Assembly: GCA_949299935.1 (NCBI GenBank)
Contig: CASGCE010000001.1
Span: 1-57,979 of the forward strand
Length of the DNA stretch: 57,979 bases
Source of the DNA: an uncultured bacterium
GTDB taxonomy: Bacteria; Cyanobacteriota; Vampirovibrionia; Gastranaerophilales; Gastranaerophilaceae
Direction: 5' to 3'
Shown: positions 50,433-57,979 of the stretch, piece after piece
Layout: each line of letters opens with the position of its first letter
Numbering within the stretch: position 1 is the stretch's first letter
The notes under the pieces: model-generated
What the model was told of the DNA's origin: nothing
Database searches by the model: none
Seen by the model: only the letters and a program-made list of their open reading frames with translations
Program-made: the position numbers and the translations under genes

Positions 50433-51794
50433 ATGAAATATTTATGGTTGTATGTTGTTGCCGTTGTGGCATCTTTGGGCGGGTTGTTGTCAGGTTTTGA
50501 TACAGGCGTAATATCGGGTGCGCTTTTATATATAAATGAAACCTGGGATTTAACAGATTATATACAAGGATTTTTGGTGAGTTCTGTTTTAATCGGTGCA
50601 GTGATTGGTGCCGCAACAAATGGGATTTTAGCTGACATTTTCGGGCGTAAAAAAATTATTATAGCAACAGCTGTAATTTTTATAGTGGGTTCAATTCTTT
50701 GTGGTTTAGCACCAAATATTTACGTTCTAATTTTGTCAAGAATACTTGTAGGTTTAGCTGTTGGTATTGTTAATTTTGTTGTGCCGTTATATTTATCCGA
50801 AGTTTCGCCCAAACAACTAAGAGGGACATTAGTATCGCTTTATCAGTGGGCAATTACTGCCGGGATTTTATTTTCTTACGTAATCAATGCTGCATTTGCA
50901 CAGACGGTATACAGTTGGCGGTGGATGCTTTTTGCGGGGGTCTTTCCCGGGTTAATTCTTCTTGTTGGCATGATGTTTTTAAGTGATACTCCAAGATGGC
51001 TTGTAAGTAAAAACAGGGACGAAGAAGCAAAAAAAGTGTTCGGCAAAATAGAACCTGATATTGATGCTGATGAAGAAATAAGGCATATCAAAGAAACATT
51101 AAAGCCTGATTTAAACAGTTCAAATGAAAAATTCAGGTTTAAAAAATGGATGATAATGCCTTTTATTGTCGGTATAGGTATTATGTTTGCACAAATTTGT
51201 ACCGGTATAAATACAATCATTTATTATGCTCCTACAATATTCAAAATAGCAGGATTTGATTCAAATTTGAACGCTATTTATGCTACGACCGGCATTGGTA
51301 TAGTAAACTTTTTAATGACTATAATAGCGATATTCTTCACAGACAGACTCGGAAGAAAGCCTTTGCTTTATTTTGGATTAACCGGTGTAATGCTAAGTCT
51401 TTTGGCGCTTGGTTGTGCATTCCAATTTGAAGCAGCTTTGGGTGATAATTTAAAATGGGTTGCAGTCGGAAGTTTAGTTTCATATATAGTGTGTTTTGCT
51501 TTTAGTTTGGGACCTATCGGTTGGATTTTAGTATCAGAAGTTTTCCCGCTTAAAATTAGAGGTTTTGCGATGAGTATATGTACAGTTTCAAACTTTGCCT
51601 TCAACTTTTTTGTTGTAGGAAGTTTTCCTATTCTTATTAATAGGTTGGGCGGTGCAATAACTTTCTGGGGATTTGCTGCGGTATCATTCCTTTGCATACT
51701 TTTTGTATTCTTTTTTGTTCCTGAAACAAAGGGCATATCTTTGGAACAAATAGAATCAAATTGGCTTAAAGGTGTAAAACCAAGAGATTTTTAG
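50433..51794 (+). CDS. Sugar porter, MFS (XylE/GLUT type)
   Basis: A 453-residue inner-membrane transporter with 12 predicted helices. Sugar-porter signatures: GGLLSGFDTGVISGALLYI, ADIFGRKK, RILVGLAVGIVNFVVPLYLS, SDTPRWLVSKNRDEEAKK, QICTGINTIIYYAPTIF (QxxGxNxxxYY) and VPETKGISLEQIE. It probably imports a hexose or pentose with protons. AGGAG precedes the ATG. The 280 bases upstream are AT-rich with no clear second gene. Whether the TrmB-like regulator at 34703 controls it is unknown. Confidence 0.93.
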   Translation: MKYLWLYVVAVVASLGGLLSGFDTGVISGALLYINETWDLTDYIQGFLVSSVLIGAVIGAATNGILADIFGRKKIIIATAVIFIVGSILCGLAPNIYVLILSRILVGLAVGIVNFVVPLYLSEVSPKQLRGTLVSLYQWAITAGILFSYVINAAFAQTVYSWRWMLFAGVFPGLILLVGMMFLSDTPRWLVSKNRDEEAKKVFGKIEPDIDADEEIRHIKETLKPDLNSSNEKFRFKKWMIMPFIVGIGIMFAQICTGINTIIYYAPTIFKIAGFDSNLNAIYATTGIGIVNFLMTIIAIFFTDRLGRKPLLYFGLTGVMLSLLALGCAFQFEAALGDNLKWVAVGSLVSYIVCFAFSLGPIGWILVSEVFPLKIRGFAMSICTVSNFAFNFFVVGSFPILINRLGGAITFWGFAAVSFLCILFVFFFVPETKGISLEQIESNWLKGVKPRDF

Positions 51795-52676
51795 TTATTT
51801 ACTGTTAACGATAAATCTTTTAATTTTTTCTATAAGGGACATTTCACGATGTCCTTTTTTAACGGAAACTATTTTGAATGGTTCAGGTTGTGTGGATCTT
51901 TGATATTCTACATCAGCAGGTCCAAAAAGCATTACGTAAGAAATTTTATAGTTATCAGGTATTTCGAGTTGTTTACAAAGTTCAGGTATAATACGTAATA
52001 CACCGTATCCAAGACCACACCAGCATGTTCCGACTCCTAAGCTTTGTGCATATAATTCAAAATAACTTAAGGCAATGACGGGATCTATGTCTTTACATGG
52101 TGCGTCGATTGGTGTGGACACCACTAACATGTGCGGGGCACCACGAAATATTAAATCTTCACCCGTTAGTAAGGCTTTTTTATATCGTTCAAATTTTTTC
52201 AATGCCTCGCCAACTATGGGTTTTGATACAATTTCAATAAGTTTCTTATTTGTGTATTCTCTAAAATCATTCATTACATCTATATCATCTATAAATGAAA
52301 AGTGTAAGTTGTGATTATTTACACCTGTTGGAACCCAATTTAGCATATCTTTCAATTTTGTCATAATTTCAGGTGATAAATTTTCTTTTTTATAGTGTCT
52401 GTAACTTCTTCTATTTTTAATTAAATTTAAAATTTCATCAGGATTATATTGTTGTATAGGTTCTGAATTTTCTGGTGATTTGCCAAAAATAGACAAAGCT
52501 CCGACAGGACAAATTGCAAGACAGTGCTGGCATTTTATACACCTGTTCTCGCCGCCTTTTGCAACTTGTGGAATATTATTCTCATCAAATTCTAAAGCCT
52601 TTACCATGCAATCTTCTATACAATGTCCGCAATGGATACATTTTTCGCTGTCTATTTTAAAATTCATTTTTGTCAT
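51795..52676 (-). CDS. Ferredoxin-domain nitroreductase
   Basis: A 293-residue protein fusing two 4Fe-4S motifs (CIHCGHCIEDC, CIKCQHCLAIC) to a nitroreductase-fold domain (residues about 80-290; RRSYRHYKKENLSPEIM, GVNNHNLHFSFIDD, GVGTCWCGLGYGVLRIIPEL). FMN-dependent reduction with ferredoxin-type electron input is expected; the natural substrate is unknown. AGGAG lies 8 bases before the ATG. It faces the sugar porter, with stop codons one base apart. Confidence 0.9.
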   Translation of the reverse strand: MTKMNFKIDSEKCIHCGHCIEDCMVKALEFDENNIPQVAKGGENRCIKCQHCLAICPVGALSIFGKSPENSEPIQQYNPDEILNLIKNRRSYRHYKKENLSPEIMTKLKDMLNWVPTGVNNHNLHFSFIDDIDVMNDFREYTNKKLIEIVSKPIVGEALKKFERYKKALLTGEDLIFRGAPHMLVVSTPIDAPCKDIDPVIALSYFELYAQSLGVGTCWCGLGYGVLRIIPELCKQLEIPDNYKISYVMLFGPADVEYQRSTQPEPFKIVSVKKGHREMSLIEKIKRFIVNSK

Positions 52677-52976
52677 ATGTTAAACTCCTTTTTAGTAAAT
52701 TATAGAAGTTAATTACCTATAATGCAATATTTTTAAATTTATTAAAAACATAATTGCATATGAGTTTCCTGAAAAAAAAACTTCCAGTATAGGTTGTTAC
52801 TTTTGACAATAATCACAACACTTGGTAAAAAATCCCACTAATTTTAAACCTGTTTTTTTATTTAATTTCATAACCGTATTTTATTTATTTTTAAGATAAT
52901 ACTGTAAAGAAAATATTAAAACTAAACAATTATTTAGTGATATATGCTATTATGTATTTAAAAGGAGAATACAGAT
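52677..52976. other. 300-base intergenic region
   Basis: This AT-rich gap between the divergent nitroreductase and the gene at 52977 holds the nitroreductase ribosome binding site at its left end and, at its right, a TGC-TATTAT -10 candidate (about 52950) plus AAGGAG for 52977. A 24-residue frame on the minus strand is listed separately. Nothing else is recognisable. Confidence 0.5.
52797..52871 (-). CDS. Possible cysteine-rich micropeptide
   Basis: A 24-residue frame, MKLNKKTGLKLVGFFTKCCD then YCQK, with three cysteines near its end. TAAAAT lies exactly 6 bases before the ATG, the leaderless layout seen elsewhere in the window. Size alone makes chance likely, so the call is tentative. Confidence 0.25.
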   Translation of the reverse strand: MKLNKKTGLKLVGFFTKCCDYCQK

Positions 52977-53177
52977 ATGTATAGTGTTTACACTGAAAAA
53001 AATCATTCAAGTCTTACAAAGACGTTAATTGGTGAATTTAAAGATTATGATGAAGCAATGGATTGCGCAGAAAATGCAGTGGAGGGGAAATCGGAATTAA
53101 GATACATAGTTGAAGAAACTGACGGGCATTTTAACAGTTACGGCGAATTGGTAACAACAATTGTTGCTGAAAGTTAA
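52977..53177 (+). CDS. Small hypothetical protein
   Basis: A 66-residue protein, MYSVYTEKNHSSLTKTLIGE onward, with a strong AAGGAG site before the ATG. Acidic, mixed alpha-beta, no signal peptide or known domain. It is the first gene of a compact plus-strand set (52977, 53194, 53960, 54529), only 16 bases ahead of the next start. Confidence 0.75.
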   Translation: MYSVYTEKNHSSLTKTLIGEFKDYDEAMDCAENAVEGKSELRYIVEETDGHFNSYGELVTTIVAES

Positions 53178-53193
53178 GTTTTTAAGGGAAAGT

Positions 53194-53967
53194 ATGAAAA
53201 AGATTTTATTTTTGCTTATTCTATTAGTATTTTCTGCAGGATATGTCCATGCAATGGAGGATTCAGTTACAGAAGATTTTATACCCGAAGAAAACACAAT
53301 ACAAAAGGCCGTAATGAATGATGAAGATATTGTCAAAGAGAAGGCAATCATTCGTGAGCAAACAATTCAAGGTAAAATAAATGATGTTGCATTTAGAATT
53401 TTGAATGCTAATAAAATTGATAAAAGGATTATATTTGTTTACGATAAGACTGAGAAGAAATCACTACTTAAATCAGCAGATGATGTAGTAAAAAGACAGG
53501 TTATTTTATACGAAAATGACATAAAATTTATATCTAATGAAGACGAGCTTGCCGGTTATTTGTCACGAGGAATAATAATGGCTTTAAAATCATACGGTGG
53601 GATATGGAATGGGAGTTTAAATGCTATAGAAGTAAAATTAGCACCAAAAATCTATGAAATATATGCAGATAAAAGAGCTGTAGATTTAATGGTAAATGCG
53701 GGTTATCATCCTGTCGGGCTTATAACATATTTGAATAAAGCTTTCCCTCAAAAGAGATTTGATATGTTTTCGAATACAAATTTAACTTCTAAAAGGCTTG
53801 CAACAATCTATGAATATATATATACAAAATATCCGTATTATTTGCAAAATAATAAATATTTTGAAACAGACAGTTACCAGAATTTTCTTTTAAATTCACA
53901 AACAAACCGAAAACTTTTGGAGAATAAAATAAAAAACAAGTCCCAAGAGGAATTAAAATATGAATAA
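53194..53967 (+). CDS. Exported M48-like protein lacking the HExxH motif
   Basis: A 257-residue protein, started at 53194 where an AAGGGA site precedes MKKILFLLILLVFSAGYVHA, a signal peptide. The mature part follows the M48 peptidase layout: FISNEDELAGYL leads to where HExxH should be but reads SRGIIMAL, and YEIYADKRAVDLMVNAGYHP matches the third-ligand helix (ExxxD) of M48. The zinc-binding histidines are absent, so it is probably an inactive relative with a binding or chaperone role. It overlaps the next gene by 8 bases. Confidence 0.75.
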   Translation: MKKILFLLILLVFSAGYVHAMEDSVTEDFIPEENTIQKAVMNDEDIVKEKAIIREQTIQGKINDVAFRILNANKIDKRIIFVYDKTEKKSLLKSADDVVKRQVILYENDIKFISNEDELAGYLSRGIIMALKSYGGIWNGSLNAIEVKLAPKIYEIYADKRAVDLMVNAGYHPVGLITYLNKAFPQKRFDMFSNTNLTSKRLATIYEYIYTKYPYYLQNNKYFETDSYQNFLLNSQTNRKLLENKIKNKSQEELKYE

Positions 53968-54526
53968 AATTTTATTGCTAATATTTTATATTTTTATTGG
54001 AACATCAGTTTCTGCAGCATTGATTAATGATAATATTGTTGATTTAATTTTAAAAGATAAGACTATTGAAAGACCGGAAATACATGAAGTATATAATTAC
54101 CAGAATATGGAAAAACTTCCTATCAGATTAAGAATTATTAAAAGGATATCGTCTGAAAAAAATATATATGAAGGTCAACAAATTTTATTTAGAGTGCAGT
54201 CGAGTGTTTATTATAAAGGTAATCTGGTAGTAGAAAGAGGTACAATAGTCAATGCAAGAGTAGAAACTATTGTAAAAAGCGGGATGAATGGTATACCGGC
54301 AGGAATTGTTTTAGGTAGCTTTAAAATAGGCGATATTCCCAAAAGCAAATTAACGGATGTTTATGAACTACAAGGTCAAGATAGGAGTTTATGGGTATAT
54401 CCTTTAAAGTGGGCGTTAACAATACTTCCTCCATCCGGATCTTTAACTAATTTTATAAAAGGTGGGCATGCTAAATTAGAAGAATATAAAACAATCGAGA
54501 TTTATTATTACCCGAACTGGATATAA
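53960..54526 (+). CDS. Exported protein of unknown function
   Basis: A 188-residue protein with a signal peptide (MNKILLLIFYIFIGTSVSAA). The mature part is mainly beta strand (QQILFRVQSSVYYKGNLVVE, IPAGIVLGSFKIGDIPKSKL) and ends with aromatic residues (IEIYYYPNWI). Translationally coupled by overlap to the M48-like gene, so the two may form a periplasmic pair. No family is recognised with confidence. Confidence 0.7.
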   Translation: MNKILLLIFYIFIGTSVSAALINDNIVDLILKDKTIERPEIHEVYNYQNMEKLPIRLRIIKRISSEKNIYEGQQILFRVQSSVYYKGNLVVERGTIVNARVETIVKSGMNGIPAGIVLGSFKIGDIPKSKLTDVYELQGQDRSLWVYPLKWALTILPPSGSLTNFIKGGHAKLEEYKTIEIYYYPNWI

Positions 54527-54528
54527 TT

Positions 54529-54870
54529 ATGGAAGAAATATTACAAAGACTGGAAAAGTCCAATTTCAGACAAAAATTTAAATTAAAGGATAAAGACAAA
54601 TTTTACATTGAGCAAAAAGGTCTTAAAATTATAAGAGAACATGCAAAAGATTTTATTGCAAAACGGATTGCACCTGCTAAAATTTCAAATGACGGGAAAC
54701 AGACTCCAATGAGAGGTCATCCGGTGTTTATAGCACAACATGCTACAGCAACTTGTTGCAGAAAATGTATTAACAAGTGGCACAAATTTGAGTGTGGAAA
54801 GGAACTTACATTAAGAGAACAAGAATATCTGGTAAATCTTATAATGTTTTGGATAGAAAAACAACTTTGA
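54529..54870 (+). CDS. DUF4186 family protein
   Basis: A 113-residue cytoplasmic protein. The core MRGHPVFIAQHATATCCRKC followed by INKWHKFECGKELT matches the DUF4186 family, which has conserved His and Cys residues suggesting metal binding. The family has no known function. It starts two bases after the preceding gene and ends the small operon. Confidence 0.88.
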   Translation: MEEILQRLEKSNFRQKFKLKDKDKFYIEQKGLKIIREHAKDFIAKRIAPAKISNDGKQTPMRGHPVFIAQHATATCCRKCINKWHKFECGKELTLREQEYLVNLIMFWIEKQL

Positions 54871-54943
54871 ATGTAACATAATATCTATACAGTTTACAAA
54901 AAGTCTTTTTTTATAATAAAATGTAAATTAAAAGGTTTACATA

Positions 54944-55594
54944 ATGAAAAAAATAATTTCCGCAAAAGAGGCTGCAAATATGATAAAGGACGGTTCATCA
55001 ATCATGGTAGGTGGTTTTTTAAGCTGTGGGACACCGGACAAAATTATTGATGAGATTGTCAGACAAAATATTTCGAACCTAACGATGATATGTAATGATA
55101 CATCCACCTTGGGTAATGATCGTGGAAAGTTAATTGAAAACAAACAAATTAAAAAAGTAATAGCATCTCATATAGGAACAAATCCCGAAACCGGGAGACA
55201 AATGAATGCAGGAGAAATTGAGGTGGATTTAGTTCCAATGGGGACTTTAATAGAAAAGATAAGGGCAAAAGGAAGCGGATTGGGGGGCTTTTTAACTCCT
55301 ACTGGTGTTGGTACCGTTATAGAAGATGGTAAAGAAACAATGATAGTTGACGGTAAAAAATATATTTTTGAAAAACCTTTAGGTGCTGATTTTGCTTTAA
55401 TATACGGTACAAAAGTTGATAAATACGGAAATGTATGTTTTCATGGTACAACTAGAAACCATAACACGATAATGGCAACAGCAGCAGAAACTGTAATTGT
55501 TCAGGCAGAAAAGCTTGTAGATTGTTTAGATCCTGATGAAGTTGTGATACCAGGGCTTTTTATAGACTATATTGTAGTAGGCGGGGATAATTAG
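54944..55594 (+). CDS. atoD: 3-oxoacid CoA-transferase, subunit A
   Basis: A 216-residue alpha subunit of a family I CoA transferase. Signatures: ISAKEAANMIKDGSSIMVGG, FLSCGTPDKIIDEI, NDTSTLGNDRGKLIENKQIK and GLGGFLTPTGVGTVIEDGKE. With the beta subunit it moves CoA between acetoacetate (or butyrate) and acetate or succinate. The next gene starts at the adjoining base, so the two are coupled. AAGG precedes the ATG. Confidence 0.94.
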   Translation: MKKIISAKEAANMIKDGSSIMVGGFLSCGTPDKIIDEIVRQNISNLTMICNDTSTLGNDRGKLIENKQIKKVIASHIGTNPETGRQMNAGEIEVDLVPMGTLIEKIRAKGSGLGGFLTPTGVGTVIEDGKETMIVDGKKYIFEKPLGADFALIYGTKVDKYGNVCFHGTTRNHNTIMATAAETVIVQAEKLVDCLDPDEVVIPGLFIDYIVVGGDN

Positions 55595-56275
55595 ATGGCG
55601 GTAATAATGCAAGAATTATCAAAAGAAGATATTCGTAAAATAATAGCAAAAAGAGCTGCCTTGGAATTCAAAGACGGAGATGTAGTAACTTTAGGGATTG
55701 GTTTGCCAACTGCTGTTGCGGATTATGTGCCTGAGGGTATTAATGTAATTTTCCAATCAGAAAATGGACTTTTGGGTGTAGGCAAGAGTCAAAAGGGTGA
55801 TAAAATTGATAAAAATATTATAAATGCCGGAGGCGGTTTTGTAGAGGCTAAAACGGGTTCAAGTTTTTATGATTCGCAAATGGCATTTACGATGATGAGA
55901 GGCGGGCATATTGATGCAACGGTTTTGGGTGCATTACAAGTAGATGAAAAAGGAAATCTCGCAAGCTGGCTTATTCCAGGTAAATTTGTACCGGGTATGG
56001 GTGGATCTATGGACTTGGTTGTCGGGGCTAAAAAAGTTATTGTCGTTATGGAACATATATCTAAAGGTCAAATAAAAATTGTTAAAAAATGTAATCTTCC
56101 TTTGACTGCTTGTAGGGAAGTCAATTTAATAATAACAGAACGTTGTGTTTTTAAAGTAAACGATAATGGTCTTGTTATGACGGATATAAATCCCATGTTT
56201 ACAATTGATGATATTAAATGTTCTGTTGAAGCTGATTTTATAGTGAGTAGTAATTTAAGGGCCATGTCAATATAA
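55595..56275 (+). CDS. atoA: 3-oxoacid CoA-transferase, subunit B
   Basis: A 226-residue beta subunit. The catalytic Glu lies in QSENGLLGVG, which forms the enzyme-CoA thioester; other family stretches are GDVVTLGIGLPTAVADYVPE, GGHIDATVLGALQVDEKGNL and GMGGSMDLVVGAKKVIV. It follows the alpha subunit with no gap. The pair suggests use or release of short-chain acyl-CoA; other ketone or butyrate genes are not in the window. Confidence 0.94.
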   Translation: MAVIMQELSKEDIRKIIAKRAALEFKDGDVVTLGIGLPTAVADYVPEGINVIFQSENGLLGVGKSQKGDKIDKNIINAGGGFVEAKTGSSFYDSQMAFTMMRGGHIDATVLGALQVDEKGNLASWLIPGKFVPGMGGSMDLVVGAKKVIVVMEHISKGQIKIVKKCNLPLTACREVNLIITERCVFKVNDNGLVMTDINPMFTIDDIKCSVEADFIVSSNLRAMSI

Positions 56276-56319
56276 AATAGCTAAATCAAATACGTTCGTT
56301 ATAAAATTAATTATTACAA

Positions 56320-57480
56320 TCAAAGCTCTTTTTTATCTATTAGGTTGTAATCGCTAATTTGACTTTTGTTTTTCCATGTATTTTTGAAATATATATATAT
56401 TTCTGAAAATAATAAAACTATTACAAATAACCAAAAAATGTTGTCAAAATCCTTAGTTAAAAATTTATTGTTCATTTTCAACCAAGCGCCTATCCATCCT
56501 ATTATAACCCATGAAACAATATATAATGTTGGTAGTTCGGTACTTAAATGTTTTATTATTTTCCAAAATTTAAATTTAACAAAATAATTTGAGAATAAAT
56601 GTGACAAACTGATTGCTACAGCTATTATATTCATGTATACGGACAAAATTATAGGATTTTGCTGGTGGTAAACAAGCGGGTTCATTAATATCAACCACAT
56701 GTTTTTGCCTGCTGCGTCAAATGCTGACCAAGCTAAAAGTAAAAGCGGTAAAGATATAAATAACATGTATAAATAAAATTTATTTAGATTGATACATCTT
56801 TTTATTAGTTCTCCAAATAGCCAGCCTGATACAGGGTATATTATCCAGTTACAAAATGAAAAGCAGACATAACCGCTTGCTGTAAAATTTTTGATAGGTA
56901 TGAATAACCCTATAAAGGAAAAATAAAAATTGTTAGGTGAAAGATTAATGGAAATTTCATTTGTACAAAATGCACCTATTGTGGTAAATATAACAGCAGT
57001 AATAAATATTGCCAAATTTGACATTTTAAAATGTTTAACAAAAGCAAAAAATAAAAAAGATAATCCTGCAAATTGCAGAATATCACCACTTAATAACATA
57101 AGAAATTTATCATTCGACATTATTGTACTAAACATAGGATAGCTACCAAAAAGCATCCATGGAAGAATTTCTCGTAAAAAATTAAGCATATAACCCGAAA
57201 ATAGTAAAATAATCCCTCGTTTAAGATAGGATTTTGAGTCATTATTTCTGCTATATGCAATTCCAAGTCCCATGCTGAACATAAAAAACTGAGCGCCCAA
57301 CAATCTTACGAGGTTGTGAGCAATAAACGACGGAGTCAAAGAAGGGGTATTTGTGAATTTAATTATGTAAAAAATATGGCATAGTATCATCAAGATTATA
57401 CAAATAGTTTTACATAAATCAAATGCCGTTTGACGTTCATTATTAACAGTTTCAGTGCTAAAAAGATTTAATAAATTCAT
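56320..57480 (-). CDS. Membrane acyltransferase-like protein
   Basis: A 386-residue inner-membrane protein with about ten hydrophobic segments. The start (AFDLCKTICIILMILCHIFY) with a conserved His in the first helix, and the charged loop after GIAYSRNNDSKSYLKRG, resemble acyltransferase 3 and the DUF1624/heparan-glucosaminide acetyltransferase groups, which modify cell-surface sugars. Substrate unknown. No neighbouring polysaccharide genes are visible. Confidence 0.7.
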   Translation of the reverse strand: MNLLNLFSTETVNNERQTAFDLCKTICIILMILCHIFYIIKFTNTPSLTPSFIAHNLVRLLGAQFFMFSMGLGIAYSRNNDSKSYLKRGIILLFSGYMLNFLREILPWMLFGSYPMFSTIMSNDKFLMLLSGDILQFAGLSFLFFAFVKHFKMSNLAIFITAVIFTTIGAFCTNEISINLSPNNFYFSFIGLFIPIKNFTASGYVCFSFCNWIIYPVSGWLFGELIKRCINLNKFYLYMLFISLPLLLLAWSAFDAAGKNMWLILMNPLVYHQQNPIILSVYMNIIAVAISLSHLFSNYFVKFKFWKIIKHLSTELPTLYIVSWVIIGWIGAWLKMNNKFLTKDFDNIFWLFVIVLLFSEIYIYFKNTWKNKSQISDYNLIDKKEL

Positions 57481-57697
57481 ATACCTGCATTTTATAAAAA
57501 ATTACGATTTTTGTTCATCAAAATAATTCTTAAGAATTATACCCAATTATATACTAACATAAATTTTTCTTACAAAATAATTTACATTTAAAAATGTAAA
57601 TTTTATGAAGATAAAATTTAAATATTTACGAATAATTTTCGGATATTTTAAAGAATCAAATTATAGTCTACAGCAAATTTAATTTTTTTAAGTTTTT

Positions 57698-57979
57698 ATG
57701 AATTTTATGAAAATATCAACATACGTGACAAATAAATCTATAAACTTCACCTCAATCAATTTAGCCCAGCCAGAAAAAGAAAAATCTGACATGTTGATTT
57801 TCAAAATGAGTGAAGAAAAAGATAACGCCAGATTAAAATCAGAATTGCTGGATGTATTTGATAAACACATTAAACAAGAAGCGGAAATAAAATCAAGAGG
57901 TATTTATTACAAAAGTGATGTGCTTCAAAAAATGTATCTGAATTTTCTTGAAGCACTTGAAAATGTAAAAGATATAACA
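57698..57979 (+). CDS. Partial gene of unknown function, cut by the window end
   Basis: A frame of 94 codons runs open to the last base, starting MNFMKISTYVTNKSINFTSI (a second ATG at 57707 is an alternative). It is charged and helical after residue 20 (MLIFKMSEEKDNARLKSELL, YKSDVLQKMYLNFLEALENV). No ribosome binding site is obvious and no domain is recognised. The opposite-strand frame over the same DNA looks like a shadow. Confidence 0.55.
   Translation, partial: MNFMKISTYVTNKSINFTSINLAQPEKEKSDMLIFKMSEEKDNARLKSELLDVFDKHIKQEAEIKSRGIYYKSDVLQKMYLNFLEALENVKDIT

Noticed and set aside
57688-57870. Minus-strand frame of 60 codons near the end
   Set aside because: The plus strand has a longer frame running off the window with more normal codon content, so the minus frame is taken as its shadow.
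1-57979. CRISPR arrays, tRNA, rRNA or tmRNA genes
   Set aside because: I read for spaced direct repeats and for T-loop GGTTCGAATCC-type sequences and found none that fold as a tRNA. The one GTTCGAA stretch near 43040 lies inside lepA coding sequence.

Overview
The window is a low-GC bacterial chromosome segment from an organism with an outer membrane: it carries a TolC-type efflux protein, an OmpH/Skp chaperone and a beta-barrel porin. Several type IV prepilin-like proteins with a (G/A)-FTLAEVLIT start, small EF-hand and TPR proteins and a long RecJ fit Candidatus Gastranaerophilales (Vampirovibrionia/Melainabacteria, gut relatives of cyanobacteria). That placement is inference from gene style; no rRNA is present. 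I see no tRNA, rRNA, CRISPR array, prophage or intact insertion sequence.

Layout. 1-7.2 kb: a XerC-type recombinase, a prepilin-like gene, and an EmrAB-type efflux module with its MarR regulator and divergent TolC-like protein. 7.2-16.6 kb: EF-hand protein, OmpH, pgk, recJ, aroC, an endonuclease IV-like gene, a frameshifted crcB and dnaN. 16.6-23.6 kb: a very AT-rich gap, aroB-aroK, der, a second prepilin-like gene and metG. 23.7-32.5 kb: U32 peptidase, TPR protein, third prepilin-like gene, basic amino acid decarboxylase, porin and hisS. 32.7-44 kb: tdk, ctpA, a TrmB-like regulator, gloA, xerD, a soluble histidine kinase, dnaG-rpoD, a LuxR-type regulator and lepA. 44-58 kb: small regulators (AbrB-like, two XRE-type), bioD-like, prmC, a second soluble histidine kinase, a phosphopantetheinyl transferase, a sugar porter, a ferredoxin-nitroreductase, a small secreted-protein operon with a degenerate M48 protein, a two-subunit CoA transferase and a membrane acyltransferase-like protein.

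Main discovery candidate. All three prepilin-like genes are preceded by the same cassette: a sigma70-type promoter (P1), a Shine-Dalgarno site, a short ORF entering a poly-G tract of 9 or 10 G, then a conserved 16-base block CGACTCCTCTAAGTAG, a second near-consensus promoter (P2), and a 9-bp inverted repeat that contains the P2 -10 box and spans the prepilin ATG. With 9 G the short ORF stops at the TAA of the block; with 8 G it stops at the TAG. With 10 G it reads straight into the prepilin in frame, at all three loci. One copy has 10 G and two have 9. This looks like a phase-variable translational switch that chooses between a short leaderless form and an N-terminally extended form of the prepilin.

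Second candidate. A 17-bp near-palindromic element, TANCCAWNNGGNTAWTR, lies upstream of both soluble histidine kinases, the LuxR-type regulator and an FHA-like protein. At three of the four it sits exactly 21 bp from a -10 box, which suggests one activator-controlled signalling regulon.

About twenty starts in the window have a -10 box 6-7 bases before ATG and no Shine-Dalgarno site, so leaderless transcripts are probably common in this organism.
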